Source: an uncultured Eubacteriales bacterium
GTDB taxonomy: Bacteria; Bacillota; Clostridia; Christensenellales; Aristaeellaceae
DNA length: 40,962 nt
Reading direction: 5' to 3'
Assembly: GCA_902798105.1 (NCBI GenBank)
Contig: CADBVG010000027.1
Span: 1 to 40,962 of the forward strand
A program made the translations under genes and the position numbers. Each line of letters opens with the position of its first letter. Position 1 is the stretch's first letter. Below are positions 8,166 to 15,646 of this stretch, in pieces. The notes below the pieces were generated by a model, which saw nothing but the letters and a program-made list of their open reading frames with translations, had not been told where the DNA came from and did not search any database.

Positions 8166-9068
8166 TTATAGTCCGGAAGTGTCTGATGCATTTTTTTCAC
8201 GCTCTTCTTTTTCGATTATAGCCTGTTCATCCTTTAAGGCCTTGGCCATAACGTCGAGCCTATTATCAGCATCGGCCGCCATATAACCAAGGGTTACATA
8301 GGTTTTATCATCGTTGATCAACAATCTGATATAATTACCTTGAATATCCTTCCAAGTTGTCGTCGTATTATACTTCGTTGAATTTACACTTCCTTGCCCA
8401 TATACGCTCGTCAATTTAGAAGTCAAATCGTCATATATGGCTTGGTGGTCAGCATATTCATTTCCAAAGGTATACCATCCCAAGTATAATTCTGCCAATT
8501 CATTGTCATGAATTATCCTGTCATCCTGTATCGGATATACATAACATGCGTACGTATCATCCACATCATATCCAGCTACCGATATGCCAGCATACCACCC
8601 TCGATAACCGCCCCCATCTACTCGATCACTTCCCACTGTTATATTGGAATAATTGGTAGCGTTCATGCGATAAATGTCTTCATCGCTGCCGAGTATGCCA
8701 TGACTTGACGCGCCTTCCGAATACAGTTGCTTTTCCGCTTCTTGCTTTGTCGAATACCATTTGATACCTCTGAAAAGAATCAAATCCTCCAAGCCTTCGT
8801 AAAGTGCATTATAGGTTCCTTCATCAACAATTCCAGTCGCATCCAGCCCTTTTTCCGTCTGAAAAGCGATAACTGCCTTCTCTGTTCCATTTCCAAATAT
8901 ACCATCTGCCGCTCCCGATAAAAATCCCAACTCTATCAGGCGGGATTGGATTGCCTTGACGGCATCCCCCTTGCTGCCTTTGGCAATGGATGAAAAATCC
9001 GCCAATGCTGTAAAAGACAGTGCCATTATCACTACGATTGCAACTACAGACAGAATACCTCTCTTCAT
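8166..9068 (-). CDS. Exported protein with a peptidoglycan-binding domain
   Basis: 300 residues. A type I signal peptide ends near residue 23 (FTALA before DFSS). One PG_binding_1 domain follows at about 30-92 (KGSKGDAVKAIQSRL through a DGIFGNGTEKA loop). The remaining 200 residues, rich in Tyr, Asn and Asp, match no domain I recognise; they end in a charged helix. It is the last of three minus-strand exported-protein genes that seem to form one unit. Its ribosome-binding site AGGAGGGG is strong and the start is clear. The gene is visibly AT-richer than trkH or fba, which suggests transfer. The function is unknown, presumably at the cell wall. Confidence 0.75.
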   Translation of the reverse strand: MKRGILSVVAIVVIMALSFTALADFSSIAKGSKGDAVKAIQSRLIELGFLSGAADGIFGNGTEKAVIAFQTEKGLDATGIVDEGTYNALYEGLEDLILFRGIKWYSTKQEAEKQLYSEGASSHGILGSDEDIYRMNATNYSNITVGSDRVDGGGYRGWYAGISVAGYDVDDTYACYVYPIQDDRIIHDNELAELYLGWYTFGNEYADHQAIYDDLTSKLTSVYGQGSVNSTKYNTTTTWKDIQGNYIRLLINDDKTYVTLGYMAADADNRLDVMAKALKDEQAIIEKEEREKNASDTSGL

Positions 9069-9138
9069 AAATACCCCTCCTGTTATTTATCGTTCAGGTT
9101 GTAAACATTACAGAGTGCATCTTTCGCGTCTTATGGAA

Positions 9139-10812
9139 TCAATTCATTTTAAAAATCTCGTCTATACTCAGTTCACCATCGCTGTTGATATCCAGTTTCT
9201 TCAATTCTTCACCAAGAATCTGCATACCTTTGGCGATACTTGCTTCGTCGGCATCGCCAAAGACCAGTTCTCCAGGAATGGTATCAGAACCGCCATACAT
9301 TGTAATGTGGTTATTATCCACGATATCCCAATTTCCGCCAGCCTTTGGGGTAATAGTCAGCTCTTTACCGATTCCATAACCACCAGGGCCACCCCGGGAG
9401 ACCCTTGCAGTAAGTTGATATGTATTATCCCCCTTGTCCAAATAATATATCTCGGTAATTCTGCACTGGTCTTCGGAGACGCCCAAGATGGAAGGCGCAA
9501 ATTCCATCACAGAACTTGAGATATACTTCATTCCAGCTGCAATAAGAGAGGCTTCGTCAGTCACGCTTGACTGATTAGTAGTGCCTGCATCCTTGACCGG
9601 TTCTTTGCTCCATACCAATTCTCCAGGAATCTTCCCACCCATGGAATATACTGTTATAACATTGTCCGCTTTGCCAACCCAATGACCTTTGCTATCCTTT
9701 GAGAAAGCAATGCCCTCGCCAAATCCCATTCCTCCTTTATCGTCGCCATTACGGTAAACCTTTGCGCCGAACTGATACACATTGTTTCCCTTATCTTCAC
9801 AGTATACTTCTCCAACCCACAGCGAACTCTTTGGCATATCCCATAGCTTAGCCGTCTGTTCCAATGCCATTTCACTGGCATAATCAATCCCTGCGTTTAT
9901 TATTTCAGGATCGATTCCGCTGCTCGTTATGTCATCAGCGGCTTTCTCGGCATTGCCCTTTGCATCCTCTGAATAGAGTATTTCCTGGGTCTTCTCATCG
10001 GCTATGCCCGTCACCTCCAAGCCATTGTTTGACTGGAACTGCTCTATGGCCATCTTGGTCTTGTTGCCAAAATCCCCGTCCGCCTTGCCAACGGAGTAAC
10101 CCAACTCGTTCAAGCGGTTTTGTAGCTTGACCACCGCGTCGCCTTTGCTGCCCTTCTGCAACGTGTTGTCCTGCTTTGCATCCTCAACAGATTCACCTTT
10201 ATCTTCTGGAGCAGGATCGCCACCGTGATTGGCACTGTACAGCACACCGTAAACCTTTTCCTTAAACGCATCAAATGAATCGAACTCATCATAGTTTTGT
10301 GTTTTGAAAAGATCTTTATCACTAAACTGAGAGATTAACGGCGAGTACTCATATAGAATCTGTGATTCATCTTCCAATGATTGTGTCATACAAAACGTTA
10401 TCTTCCCTCCATTCTCAAAATCAATGTATTCAAGCAATGAGTCGCCAATCAATTCAAACACGTTTTCTTGCTGTGCAGATTCAACATCGTACTTTGTTTC
10501 CTGATTATCATTCTCTGTATTGAAAATTAAAAACAAGCTTCCTATCTGTAGCTCTCCATCCTTAATCCCTGGAACAGTAATGAGTATAGCTCCATTGCAT
10601 CTGAGTTGTCTGCCACTGCTGCTAAAATAGCTATTTTCGCTTGGATACTTGAAAACACGCTCTCCATCCACCATTGTATTGAAAATAACATCCTTAATCT
10701 GGTCGTAGGTTAATCTTTCGCTCTCACCAATGCCAGCCATTGAAGCCAACATCATGCTAATTAGCAGTGTCCAAACCATCACCTTGTAAATACCGGATAT
10801 TGCATGCTTCAT
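9139..10812 (-). CDS. Exported protein: peptidoglycan-binding domain, duplicated domain, EF-hand
   Basis: 557 residues. The order is: signal peptide or anchor (about 1-28), an unrecognised domain (30-195), a PG_binding_1 domain (217-281) and two related units of about 100 residues (301-402 and 418-518). Each unit has the pattern DKG-[DN]-N-x-YQ and ends in IPGELV. A C-terminal EF-hand loop DINSDGELSIDE is at 541-552. The two units are an internal duplication; the EF-hand predicts calcium binding outside the cell. ATG 10812 follows GGGAGG; an in-frame start 57 bases upstream would overlap the preceding gene. It shares AT-rich composition and orientation with its two neighbours. No enzymatic motif was seen; a wall-bound sensor or adhesin is possible but is only a guess. 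Confidence 0.75.
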   Translation of the reverse strand: MKHAISGIYKVMVWTLLISMMLASMAGIGESERLTYDQIKDVIFNTMVDGERVFKYPSENSYFSSSGRQLRCNGAILITVPGIKDGELQIGSLFLIFNTENDNQETKYDVESAQQENVFELIGDSLLEYIDFENGGKITFCMTQSLEDESQILYEYSPLISQFSDKDLFKTQNYDEFDSFDAFKEKVYGVLYSANHGGDPAPEDKGESVEDAKQDNTLQKGSKGDAVVKLQNRLNELGYSVGKADGDFGNKTKMAIEQFQSNNGLEVTGIADEKTQEILYSEDAKGNAEKAADDITSSGIDPEIINAGIDYASEMALEQTAKLWDMPKSSLWVGEVYCEDKGNNVYQFGAKVYRNGDDKGGMGFGEGIAFSKDSKGHWVGKADNVITVYSMGGKIPGELVWSKEPVKDAGTTNQSSVTDEASLIAAGMKYISSSVMEFAPSILGVSEDQCRITEIYYLDKGDNTYQLTARVSRGGPGGYGIGKELTITPKAGGNWDIVDNNHITMYGGSDTIPGELVFGDADEASIAKGMQILGEELKKLDINSDGELSIDEIFKMN

Positions 10813-10865
10813 AATATAAACCTCCCTGATATGTTTTTCTTCAATAAGTAGTTGCTCGTCTTCCA

Positions 10866-11342
10866 TCACGACAGTTGACTCACCAGCGCAGCGAGTTTCT
10901 CGTTGTATTCATCTAACGGCACTTGCCACATGTTTTCGTTCGCCGCCTTCAACGCTGCAATGACGGTAGCCGATTCGTTGCCATGGAGGAATCCATAGCT
11001 TGTGTAAAGAGGATTCATTTGGAAAATGATCACAGCATAGTCTTCATCTCCACCCACAGCCAACGAAGCAATATCACCCTGCTTACAGACGTAAATCGGC
11101 AAAGTATAATCAAAAGTGAAATCCGGGCGTTGTGTAGCAAATTCCAAAGAAAGCAACGCTGCAAGTAAAGCACGATTTCCTGATGTCGTAGTCATATCCG
11201 AAGCTGATGAGAGCTGGCTTGCTACTGATTCCATCATCTTTCCTTTAAACTCCGTCAACTCACTGAAATCATCATCCCCCAAGGCACCAGCAACTGTCAT
11301 GGTGACAAAAGATAATACGATTAACAATATTGTTCTCTTCAT
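10866..11342 (-). CDS. Small exported protein of unknown function
   Basis: 158 residues with a hydrophobic signal peptide (cleavage probably after VAGALG). The mature part opens with an acidic stretch, contains a helix and a core with DFTFDYTLPIYVCKQGD, and ends in a helix. I do not recognise a family. It is the first gene of the minus-strand exported trio, 53 bases before the next start. The promoter at 11436-11464 is well formed and overlaps a repressor-like dyad. Composition is AT-rich like its neighbours. Confidence 0.65.
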   Translation of the reverse strand: MKRTILLIVLSFVTMTVAGALGDDDFSELTEFKGKMMESVASQLSSASDMTTTSGNRALLAALLSLEFATQRPDFTFDYTLPIYVCKQGDIASLAVGGDEDYAVIIFQMNPLYTSYGFLHGNESATVIAALKAANENMWQVPLDEYNEKLAALVSQLS

Positions 11343-11435
11343 TCCTCCAATCCCCCTTCTTCCTTAGTGTGTCAATACAACTGCCGCACTACCCCACTGG
11401 CATCTCCTCCCAGCTACATTCATTTGCCTATAATT

Positions 11436-11464
11436 AATATATCACATTATGTGATATACGTCAA
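11436..11464 (-). promoter_or_regulatory. Promoter of the exported-protein operon
   Basis: On the minus strand TTGACG (11459-11464), a 17-base spacer and TATATT (11436-11441). The spacer almost completely contains the perfect dyad at 11440-11456, so a bound repressor would block this promoter. The expected leader is about 87 bases. Confidence 0.75.
11440..11456. promoter_or_regulatory. Probable XRE operator 1 (TATCACATTATGTGATA)
   Basis: A perfect 7-3-7 dyad located between the -35 and -10 boxes of the minus-strand operon promoter. A near copy lies 25 bases downstream at 11465-11481. The divergent XRE gene is the obvious candidate binder. Confidence 0.7.
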
Positions 11465-11481
11465 TATCTCATTTTGTGATA
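11465..11481. promoter_or_regulatory. Probable XRE operator 2 (TATCTCATTTTGTGATA)
   Basis: The same dyad as operator 1 with one mismatch between half-sites. It ends three bases before a TATAAT (11485-11490) that serves the plus-strand XRE gene; the -35 box there is weak. This placement predicts autorepression. Confidence 0.65.
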
Positions 11482-11511
11482 ACATATAATACCCTCAAGC
11501 GGGGTGATTCT

Positions 11512-11730
11512 GTGCGGTTTCGGGATTTGCGTGAAGATCTGGATATGACCCAACAAGAACTGGCAACACAGCTTAACATCCGGCAAAGCACACTCTCGCA
11601 ATACGAAAACGGTCAACGGCAGATTCCACTGAACACCTTAATACAGCTTGCCCTCCTTTTTAACACGTCTACCGATTATCTGCTTGGATTGACCAACGAG
11701 CGCATGCCCTATCCCCGAGCCTCAAAATAG
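11512..11730 (+). CDS. Small XRE-family repressor
   Basis: 72 residues, almost entirely an HTH_3 domain: MTQQELATQLNIRQSTLSQYENGQ is split over the two recognition helices, followed by LALLFNTSTDYLLGL. The GTG start at 11512 follows GGGGTGA at 11501-11507; an upstream in-frame ATG (11476) would overlap the second operator. The gene faces away from the three exported-protein genes across a region with two operator-like dyads, so it very probably represses both itself and that operon. A UUCG-loop terminator separates it from the HipA-like kinase gene downstream. Confidence 0.85.
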   Translation: MRFRDLREDLDMTQQELATQLNIRQSTLSQYENGQRQIPLNTLIQLALLFNTSTDYLLGLTNERMPYPRASK

Positions 11731-11766
11731 AATGAACCCACGTTATTAATCTTTTCACCTTCATTC

Positions 11767-11788
11767 GCCGCCTTCGGGCGGCTTTTTT
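11767..11788 (+). terminator. Intrinsic terminator of the XRE gene
   Basis: GCCGCC, a TTCG tetraloop and GGCGGC, directly followed by six T. This is a textbook terminator, 36 bases after the XRE stop, and makes read-through into the kinase gene limited. Confidence 0.9.
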
Positions 11789-11793
11789 CGCGG

Positions 11794-11822
11794 TTGATAG
11801 TTTGAATTGCGCATGGTATACT
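11794..11822 (+). promoter_or_regulatory. SigA-type promoter of the HipA-like kinase operon
   Basis: TTGATA (11794-11799), a 17-base spacer and TATACT (11817-11822) with an extended TGG. The leader would be only about 16 bases, just enough for the GGAGGTGA at 11832-11839. Confidence 0.8.
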
Positions 11823-11844
11823 ATAGCTGATGGAGGTGAACGGA

Positions 11845-12870
11845 ATGCAACGGTGGTTGATGTATAGTAACGATGTCGAGGTCGCCGCCTTTGAAGTTCA
11901 AAACTCCGTGATCGTGGGTTTTTTGCCATCCAAGCCTAAATTGCTGCCCATGCAGCTGCGCTGCGCTTCGGCGGATGGCTTTACGGCATGGCTGCGGGAG
12001 CGGGCAATCGATCTGAACAACCTGCAACACCGGGAATTGATGAAGCAGCTGCTTGGCAGCCGGGACCGGACGACTCTCGCCCTGCGCACCCACATGTTCA
12101 GCGTATCTGACACCTTTACCTGCTTTCAGGAGGGCGAATTCATTCCCCGTCGCAAGCTCTGCGACCCGGAGGAGCAGAACGCCGCCAGTGACTTTATTCT
12201 GCTCTCCAGCGACACGAGCCTGCGGCGGCTGTCCGGAGCCACGCCCAACGCCTCCACCGATGGCAGCTTCACCAAGACCTGGCGGTTTGAAGGCGGCGCC
12301 TGGTGGCTCTACAAGCTGCAATCCGCAGCGGCCACCCGCGCCGAGGTAGCGATCAGCCAAACCCTCCGCGCCTGCGGATGGGATGCCGCCGAGTACGCCT
12401 ATGCCGGACGTTTCCGCAAGCGTGTACGCTCCAAAAGCTTCCTGCAACCCGGGGAATTCTTCGAGCCTTACGACTCATTCCGCTTCTTCTTTGACAATCC
12501 CAGCGACGACGACGGCGTAATATCAAATAATCTTGCGTCTCTCGGCCCTGCTTTCGAGCGCGACTGGCGGCGGATATTGCTCGCCGACGCCCTGTTCTTC
12601 AACACCGACCGCCACATGCGCAACTTCGGCGTAATCCGGGATGCGCATACCGGGACGGTACTGCGCCTCACTCCGAACTTCGACAACAACCGGGCTTACG
12701 ACGCCAATCCCGGCGGCTATTCCGCCAATATGCTCAGGGCCTTCATGGCAGAAGCGCGCCTGGAAGACATTGAAAACCTGAAAGACCTGTGCGCGTCCCT
12801 TGAATCAAACGGCCACCTTGAAAAAGCGCTGGAGGCGGGGAAAGCCGCTTTGAAGCGCGCACGACTTTGA
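11845..12870 (+). CDS. HipA-like serine/threonine kinase domain protein
   Basis: 341 residues. The C-terminal half carries HipA-type kinase motifs: a Gly-containing loop TDGSFTK (138-144), a probable ATP-binding Lys (157), the catalytic stretch NTDRHMRNFG (253-262) and a metal-binding NFDNN (278-282). The N-terminal 130 residues match no domain I know. HipA proteins phosphorylate targets such as glutamyl-tRNA synthetase in toxin-antitoxin modules; some relatives (CtkA-like) act elsewhere. ATG 11845 is chosen from GGAGGTGA at 5-base spacing. An XRE gene lies 114 bases upstream but has its own terminator, so a HipBA pair is possible but not shown. The esterase and MATE genes follow closely and probably share this promoter. 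Confidence 0.75.
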   Translation: MQRWLMYSNDVEVAAFEVQNSVIVGFLPSKPKLLPMQLRCASADGFTAWLRERAIDLNNLQHRELMKQLLGSRDRTTLALRTHMFSVSDTFTCFQEGEFIPRRKLCDPEEQNAASDFILLSSDTSLRRLSGATPNASTDGSFTKTWRFEGGAWWLYKLQSAAATRAEVAISQTLRACGWDAAEYAYAGRFRKRVRSKSFLQPGEFFEPYDSFRFFFDNPSDDDGVISNNLASLGPAFERDWRRILLADALFFNTDRHMRNFGVIRDAHTGTVLRLTPNFDNNRAYDANPGGYSANMLRAFMAEARLEDIENLKDLCASLESNGHLEKALEAGKAALKRARL

Positions 12871-12889
12871 CCATGCGGGAGGTATACCC

Positions 12890-13996
12890 ATGCGATACAC
12901 ACTGACGCTGCTGGCGCTGTGCCTGGCGCTGGCGTTTGCCCCGTCGGGACACGCCGTGGAACGGGAGATCGTAGCCCGGACCGAGGTGACGAAGTGGGGC
13001 CAACTGCCCCTGGCCTTTGAGATTTCGGGCCAGGCGCTGCCGGAGGGCGTAAAGGCGACGGACTTCACCATCACCGGCGAGGCCACGGGGTGGGGCGCGT
13101 CGTCGCTGCACCCGTTCAGCTGCGCGGCAAAAGCCGTGGAGGCCGACGGCGATGGCTGGCGGCTGGTGCCGGAGCAGTTCCCGGACAAGTACTTCTATGT
13201 GAAGAAAATGGAGGTGCGCTGCGCGGGGCACGACGAGCTGGACTTCGATTTGGAGGACATTACCCGGACGATTACCCCTGTGGCGGACGATTTTGAACTG
13301 TACGAGGACCCCGCCGCCCAGCTGAGCGCCCGCGTCTTTATGCCGCAGGCCAATGAACCCGTGCCGGTGGTCATCGTATTCCATGGCTACGGCGATACCA
13401 ACAACCTGCTGACCTACCGCACCGCCATCCCCTGGGCCGAGCCCGGATTCCAGGCCGTCCACCCCTGCGCCGTGATCGCGCCGGTGATTCCGGACGCCCT
13501 GTATACCTCCGAATTCGTGCGAAATGGCATCTGCGAAGGGGTGTTGGGCTGGATTGACGCCCAGGCGGCCTGGAGGGTCAACCCAAAGCGGGTCTACACC
13601 ATGGGCAATTCCTTCGGGGGCATGACCGCCATCGAGATGGCGGAGCAGCACCCGGACCGCGTCGCCGCGGTGCTGGCGCTCTGCCCCGCCCTGAACTACT
13701 CCGCCCACGGCGTCAGGCGGCTGGATGCCCTCGCAGGCACCCCCGTGGTCATCGCCCAGGCCGAGCACGACGAGACCATCCCCGTCCAGGTGAGCCGGGA
13801 CGCCGCTGCGGCCATCGAAGCCGCGGGCAACCCGTCGGTGACCCTGCGCATCTACACCGACGATGAGATGAATGCCGCCGGGGCGCGTTTGGGCTCCAGT
13901 GAAACCTACAGCTTCCACCACGTCGAACTGGCAGTGATGGAGCCGCCGGAGTTCGACCGATATGCCGAGTGGCTGTTTGAACAGGAGAAGCAATGA
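12890..13996 (+). CDS. Exported alpha/beta hydrolase (esterase / depolymerase-like)
   Basis: 368 residues with a type I signal peptide (about 1-22). A beta-rich N-terminal region (about 25-140) precedes an alpha/beta-hydrolase fold. HGYGD (165-169) gives the oxyanion region, GNSFGG (239-244) holds nucleophile Ser241, EHDETIP holds a probable acid Asp294 and HH at 343-344 a probable catalytic His. The layout resembles esterases of the polyhydroxybutyrate-depolymerase / feruloyl-esterase type acting on plant-wall esters outside the cell; the substrate is not certain. GGGAGG precedes the start at 8 bases. It begins 19 bases after the kinase gene and overlaps the MATE start by four bases. Confidence 0.8.
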   Translation: MRYTLTLLALCLALAFAPSGHAVEREIVARTEVTKWGQLPLAFEISGQALPEGVKATDFTITGEATGWGASSLHPFSCAAKAVEADGDGWRLVPEQFPDKYFYVKKMEVRCAGHDELDFDLEDITRTITPVADDFELYEDPAAQLSARVFMPQANEPVPVVIVFHGYGDTNNLLTYRTAIPWAEPGFQAVHPCAVIAPVIPDALYTSEFVRNGICEGVLGWIDAQAAWRVNPKRVYTMGNSFGGMTAIEMAEQHPDRVAAVLALCPALNYSAHGVRRLDALAGTPVVIAQAEHDETIPVQVSRDAAAAIEAAGNPSVTLRIYTDDEMNAAGARLGSSETYSFHHVELAVMEPPEFDRYAEWLFEQEKQ

Positions 13997-15402
13997 AACA
14001 GGCAAGCATACAGAAAACCGCCCCCTTCCCCTGGCGCGACTTCATACGGCGCGTCGCCGTAATCGCCGTGCCCATCGCGCTGCAAAACCTGCTGACCACC
14101 ACCGGTTCGATGGTGGATACCATGATGATCGCCTCGCTGGGCAACACCCATGTAGGGGCGGTGGGGCTGTGCGCCCAGTTCTCATCGCTGATGTTCGCCG
14201 GCTTCTGGGGCTTTGTGGGCGGCGGCATGCTGTTTTTCTCACAATACTGGGGCGCAAAGGACGACGACGGCATCAACCGCGCCTACGGCCTTACGCTGAC
14301 CTGCATGATGACGGTGGGGCTGCTGTTCTGCGTGATGGCGACCTGCTTTCCCGAAACCGTGATGCGGCTGTACACCGACAAGTCCGCCATACAGGCGGTG
14401 GGCGTGGAATACCTGCGCATTGCGGGCTTCTCCTACCCGCTGATGGTGTTCTCGATGGGCATGGCGGCGCTGCTGCGCTGCACAGACCGGGTGCGGCTGC
14501 CGCTGTACGGCTCGCTGACCGGCGTGGCGGTCAACATCGCGCTGAACTGGGTGCTGATCTTCGGCCACCTGGGCCTGCCCGCGCTGGGCGTACGGGGCGC
14601 GGCCATCGCCACGGTCGTCTCCCAGGGCGTGAGCATCGCCGTGGTCATCGTGCTGGCCAAGCGCAGCGGCCATCGCTATCTGCTGGCCTTCCGCAGGCAT
14701 TTTAGATGGACAAGGGCGCTGACCCGGTCTTACTTTCAAAAATGCTTCCCGATCCTGTGCAACGAGATATTAATCGGCGTGGGCAACATGGTGATCAACG
14801 TGGTGCTGGGCCGCCAGCCGGAGGAGGCCATCGCCGCCCTGGCGGTGTTCCGCACGCTGGAGGGCCTGGTCATCGGCTTCTTTGCCGGCTTTTCCAGCGC
14901 CGCCTCGGTGCTGGTGGGCACGCTGGTGGGCGCGGGCGAACCCGACACCGCCTTCAAGCGGGCCTGGCGGCTGGTGTACCTGTGCCAGGGCTTCATCGGC
15001 GTGGTGTGCGCGCTGATGATCGCGCTTCACGGTCCGATATTGCACATGATGGGTATGCATGGCGAGAGCTTCAATATCGGCTTCGGCCTGATCGCCATCT
15101 ACGCCGTTGCTGCGGTGATCCGCATGGGCAACTGGACCATGAACGACACCTTCCGCGCCGCCGGCGACGCCACCACCGGCACGGTGATGGAGATCGCGTT
15201 CATGTGGGCGATGCTGCTTCCCCTGGCATGGCTCAGCGGCATGGTCTGGCACTGGCCCACGCTGGCGGTGTTCGCCTGCTGCTATATCGACGAGCCCATC
15301 CGCTACATACTGATGCAGCGCCACCTGTTCAGCGGCAGATGGATTCGCCCCGTCACCCCCGAGGGCAGGGCAGCCCTCATAGGATGGAAGCCGGAGCGAT
15401 AA
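13993..15402 (+). CDS. MATE family multidrug / sodium antiporter
   Basis: 469 residues with about twelve hydrophobic membrane segments in two related halves, typical of MATE exporters. These pump drugs or metabolites out in exchange for sodium or protons. Family-like features are the opening ALQNLLTTTGSMVDTMMI and GALG-type loops such as VGAVGLCAQFSS. It is translationally coupled to the exported esterase gene (ATGA overlap). The substrate is unknown. No T-run terminator follows; the first long hairpin of a composite palindrome begins 28 bases after the stop. Confidence 0.9.
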   Translation: MKQASIQKTAPFPWRDFIRRVAVIAVPIALQNLLTTTGSMVDTMMIASLGNTHVGAVGLCAQFSSLMFAGFWGFVGGGMLFFSQYWGAKDDDGINRAYGLTLTCMMTVGLLFCVMATCFPETVMRLYTDKSAIQAVGVEYLRIAGFSYPLMVFSMGMAALLRCTDRVRLPLYGSLTGVAVNIALNWVLIFGHLGLPALGVRGAAIATVVSQGVSIAVVIVLAKRSGHRYLLAFRRHFRWTRALTRSYFQKCFPILCNEILIGVGNMVINVVLGRQPEEAIAALAVFRTLEGLVIGFFAGFSSAASVLVGTLVGAGEPDTAFKRAWRLVYLCQGFIGVVCALMIALHGPILHMMGMHGESFNIGFGLIAIYAVAAVIRMGNWTMNDTFRAAGDATTGTVMEIAFMWAMLLPLAWLSGMVWHWPTLAVFACCYIDEPIRYILMQRHLFSGRWIRPVTPEGRAALIGWKPER

Positions 15403-15430
15403 ATAATCTATAACTGTTCAGCTGTGTACA

Positions 15431-15646
15431 AATTCTGATTTATCGAGCTGTGCTCGATAAATCAGAATTGAGTGATTAGTGGCTAGTGGCTAGTGACTAG
15501 TGGTGGAGCAAATCCCTACGGGATTTGACGTTTCTCGGTCCTTTCTATCAAAAGAAATCCGCAAGGATTTCATCATTCACTAGCCACTAATCACTAGCCA
15601 CTAGCGACTTAACTTCAGATTTGTCGCAACGCGACAAATCTGAAGT
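15431..15646. repeat. Composite palindromic element, complete copy 1
   Basis: In order: an 18-bp stem with a TGT loop (15431-15469); a left arm of heptamers of the CTAGTGR type (15470-15506); an 8-bp hairpin CAAATCCC/GGGATTTG with loop TAC (15509-15527); a core ending in TATCAAAA (15528-15553); a 7-bp hairpin GAAATCC/GGATTTC (15554-15571); a right arm of complementary heptamers (15575-15609); and a second long stem of 16 bp with an AAC loop (15612-15646). The arms share an 18-bp perfect inverted repeat (15471-15488 and 15578-15595). The last stem touches the stop codon of the pfkB-family gene. There is no coding potential and no transposase. Confidence 0.85.

Noticed and set aside
14149..14174. 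A GGCGGC-type palindrome inside the MATE gene
   Set aside because: There is weak similarity to the family, but the residues encoded fit the normal MATE loop, so chance is more likely.
15403..15646. Miniature transposon with target-site duplication
   Set aside because: The structure fits a non-autonomous element, but I could not identify direct target repeats at its borders, so mobility is not claimed.
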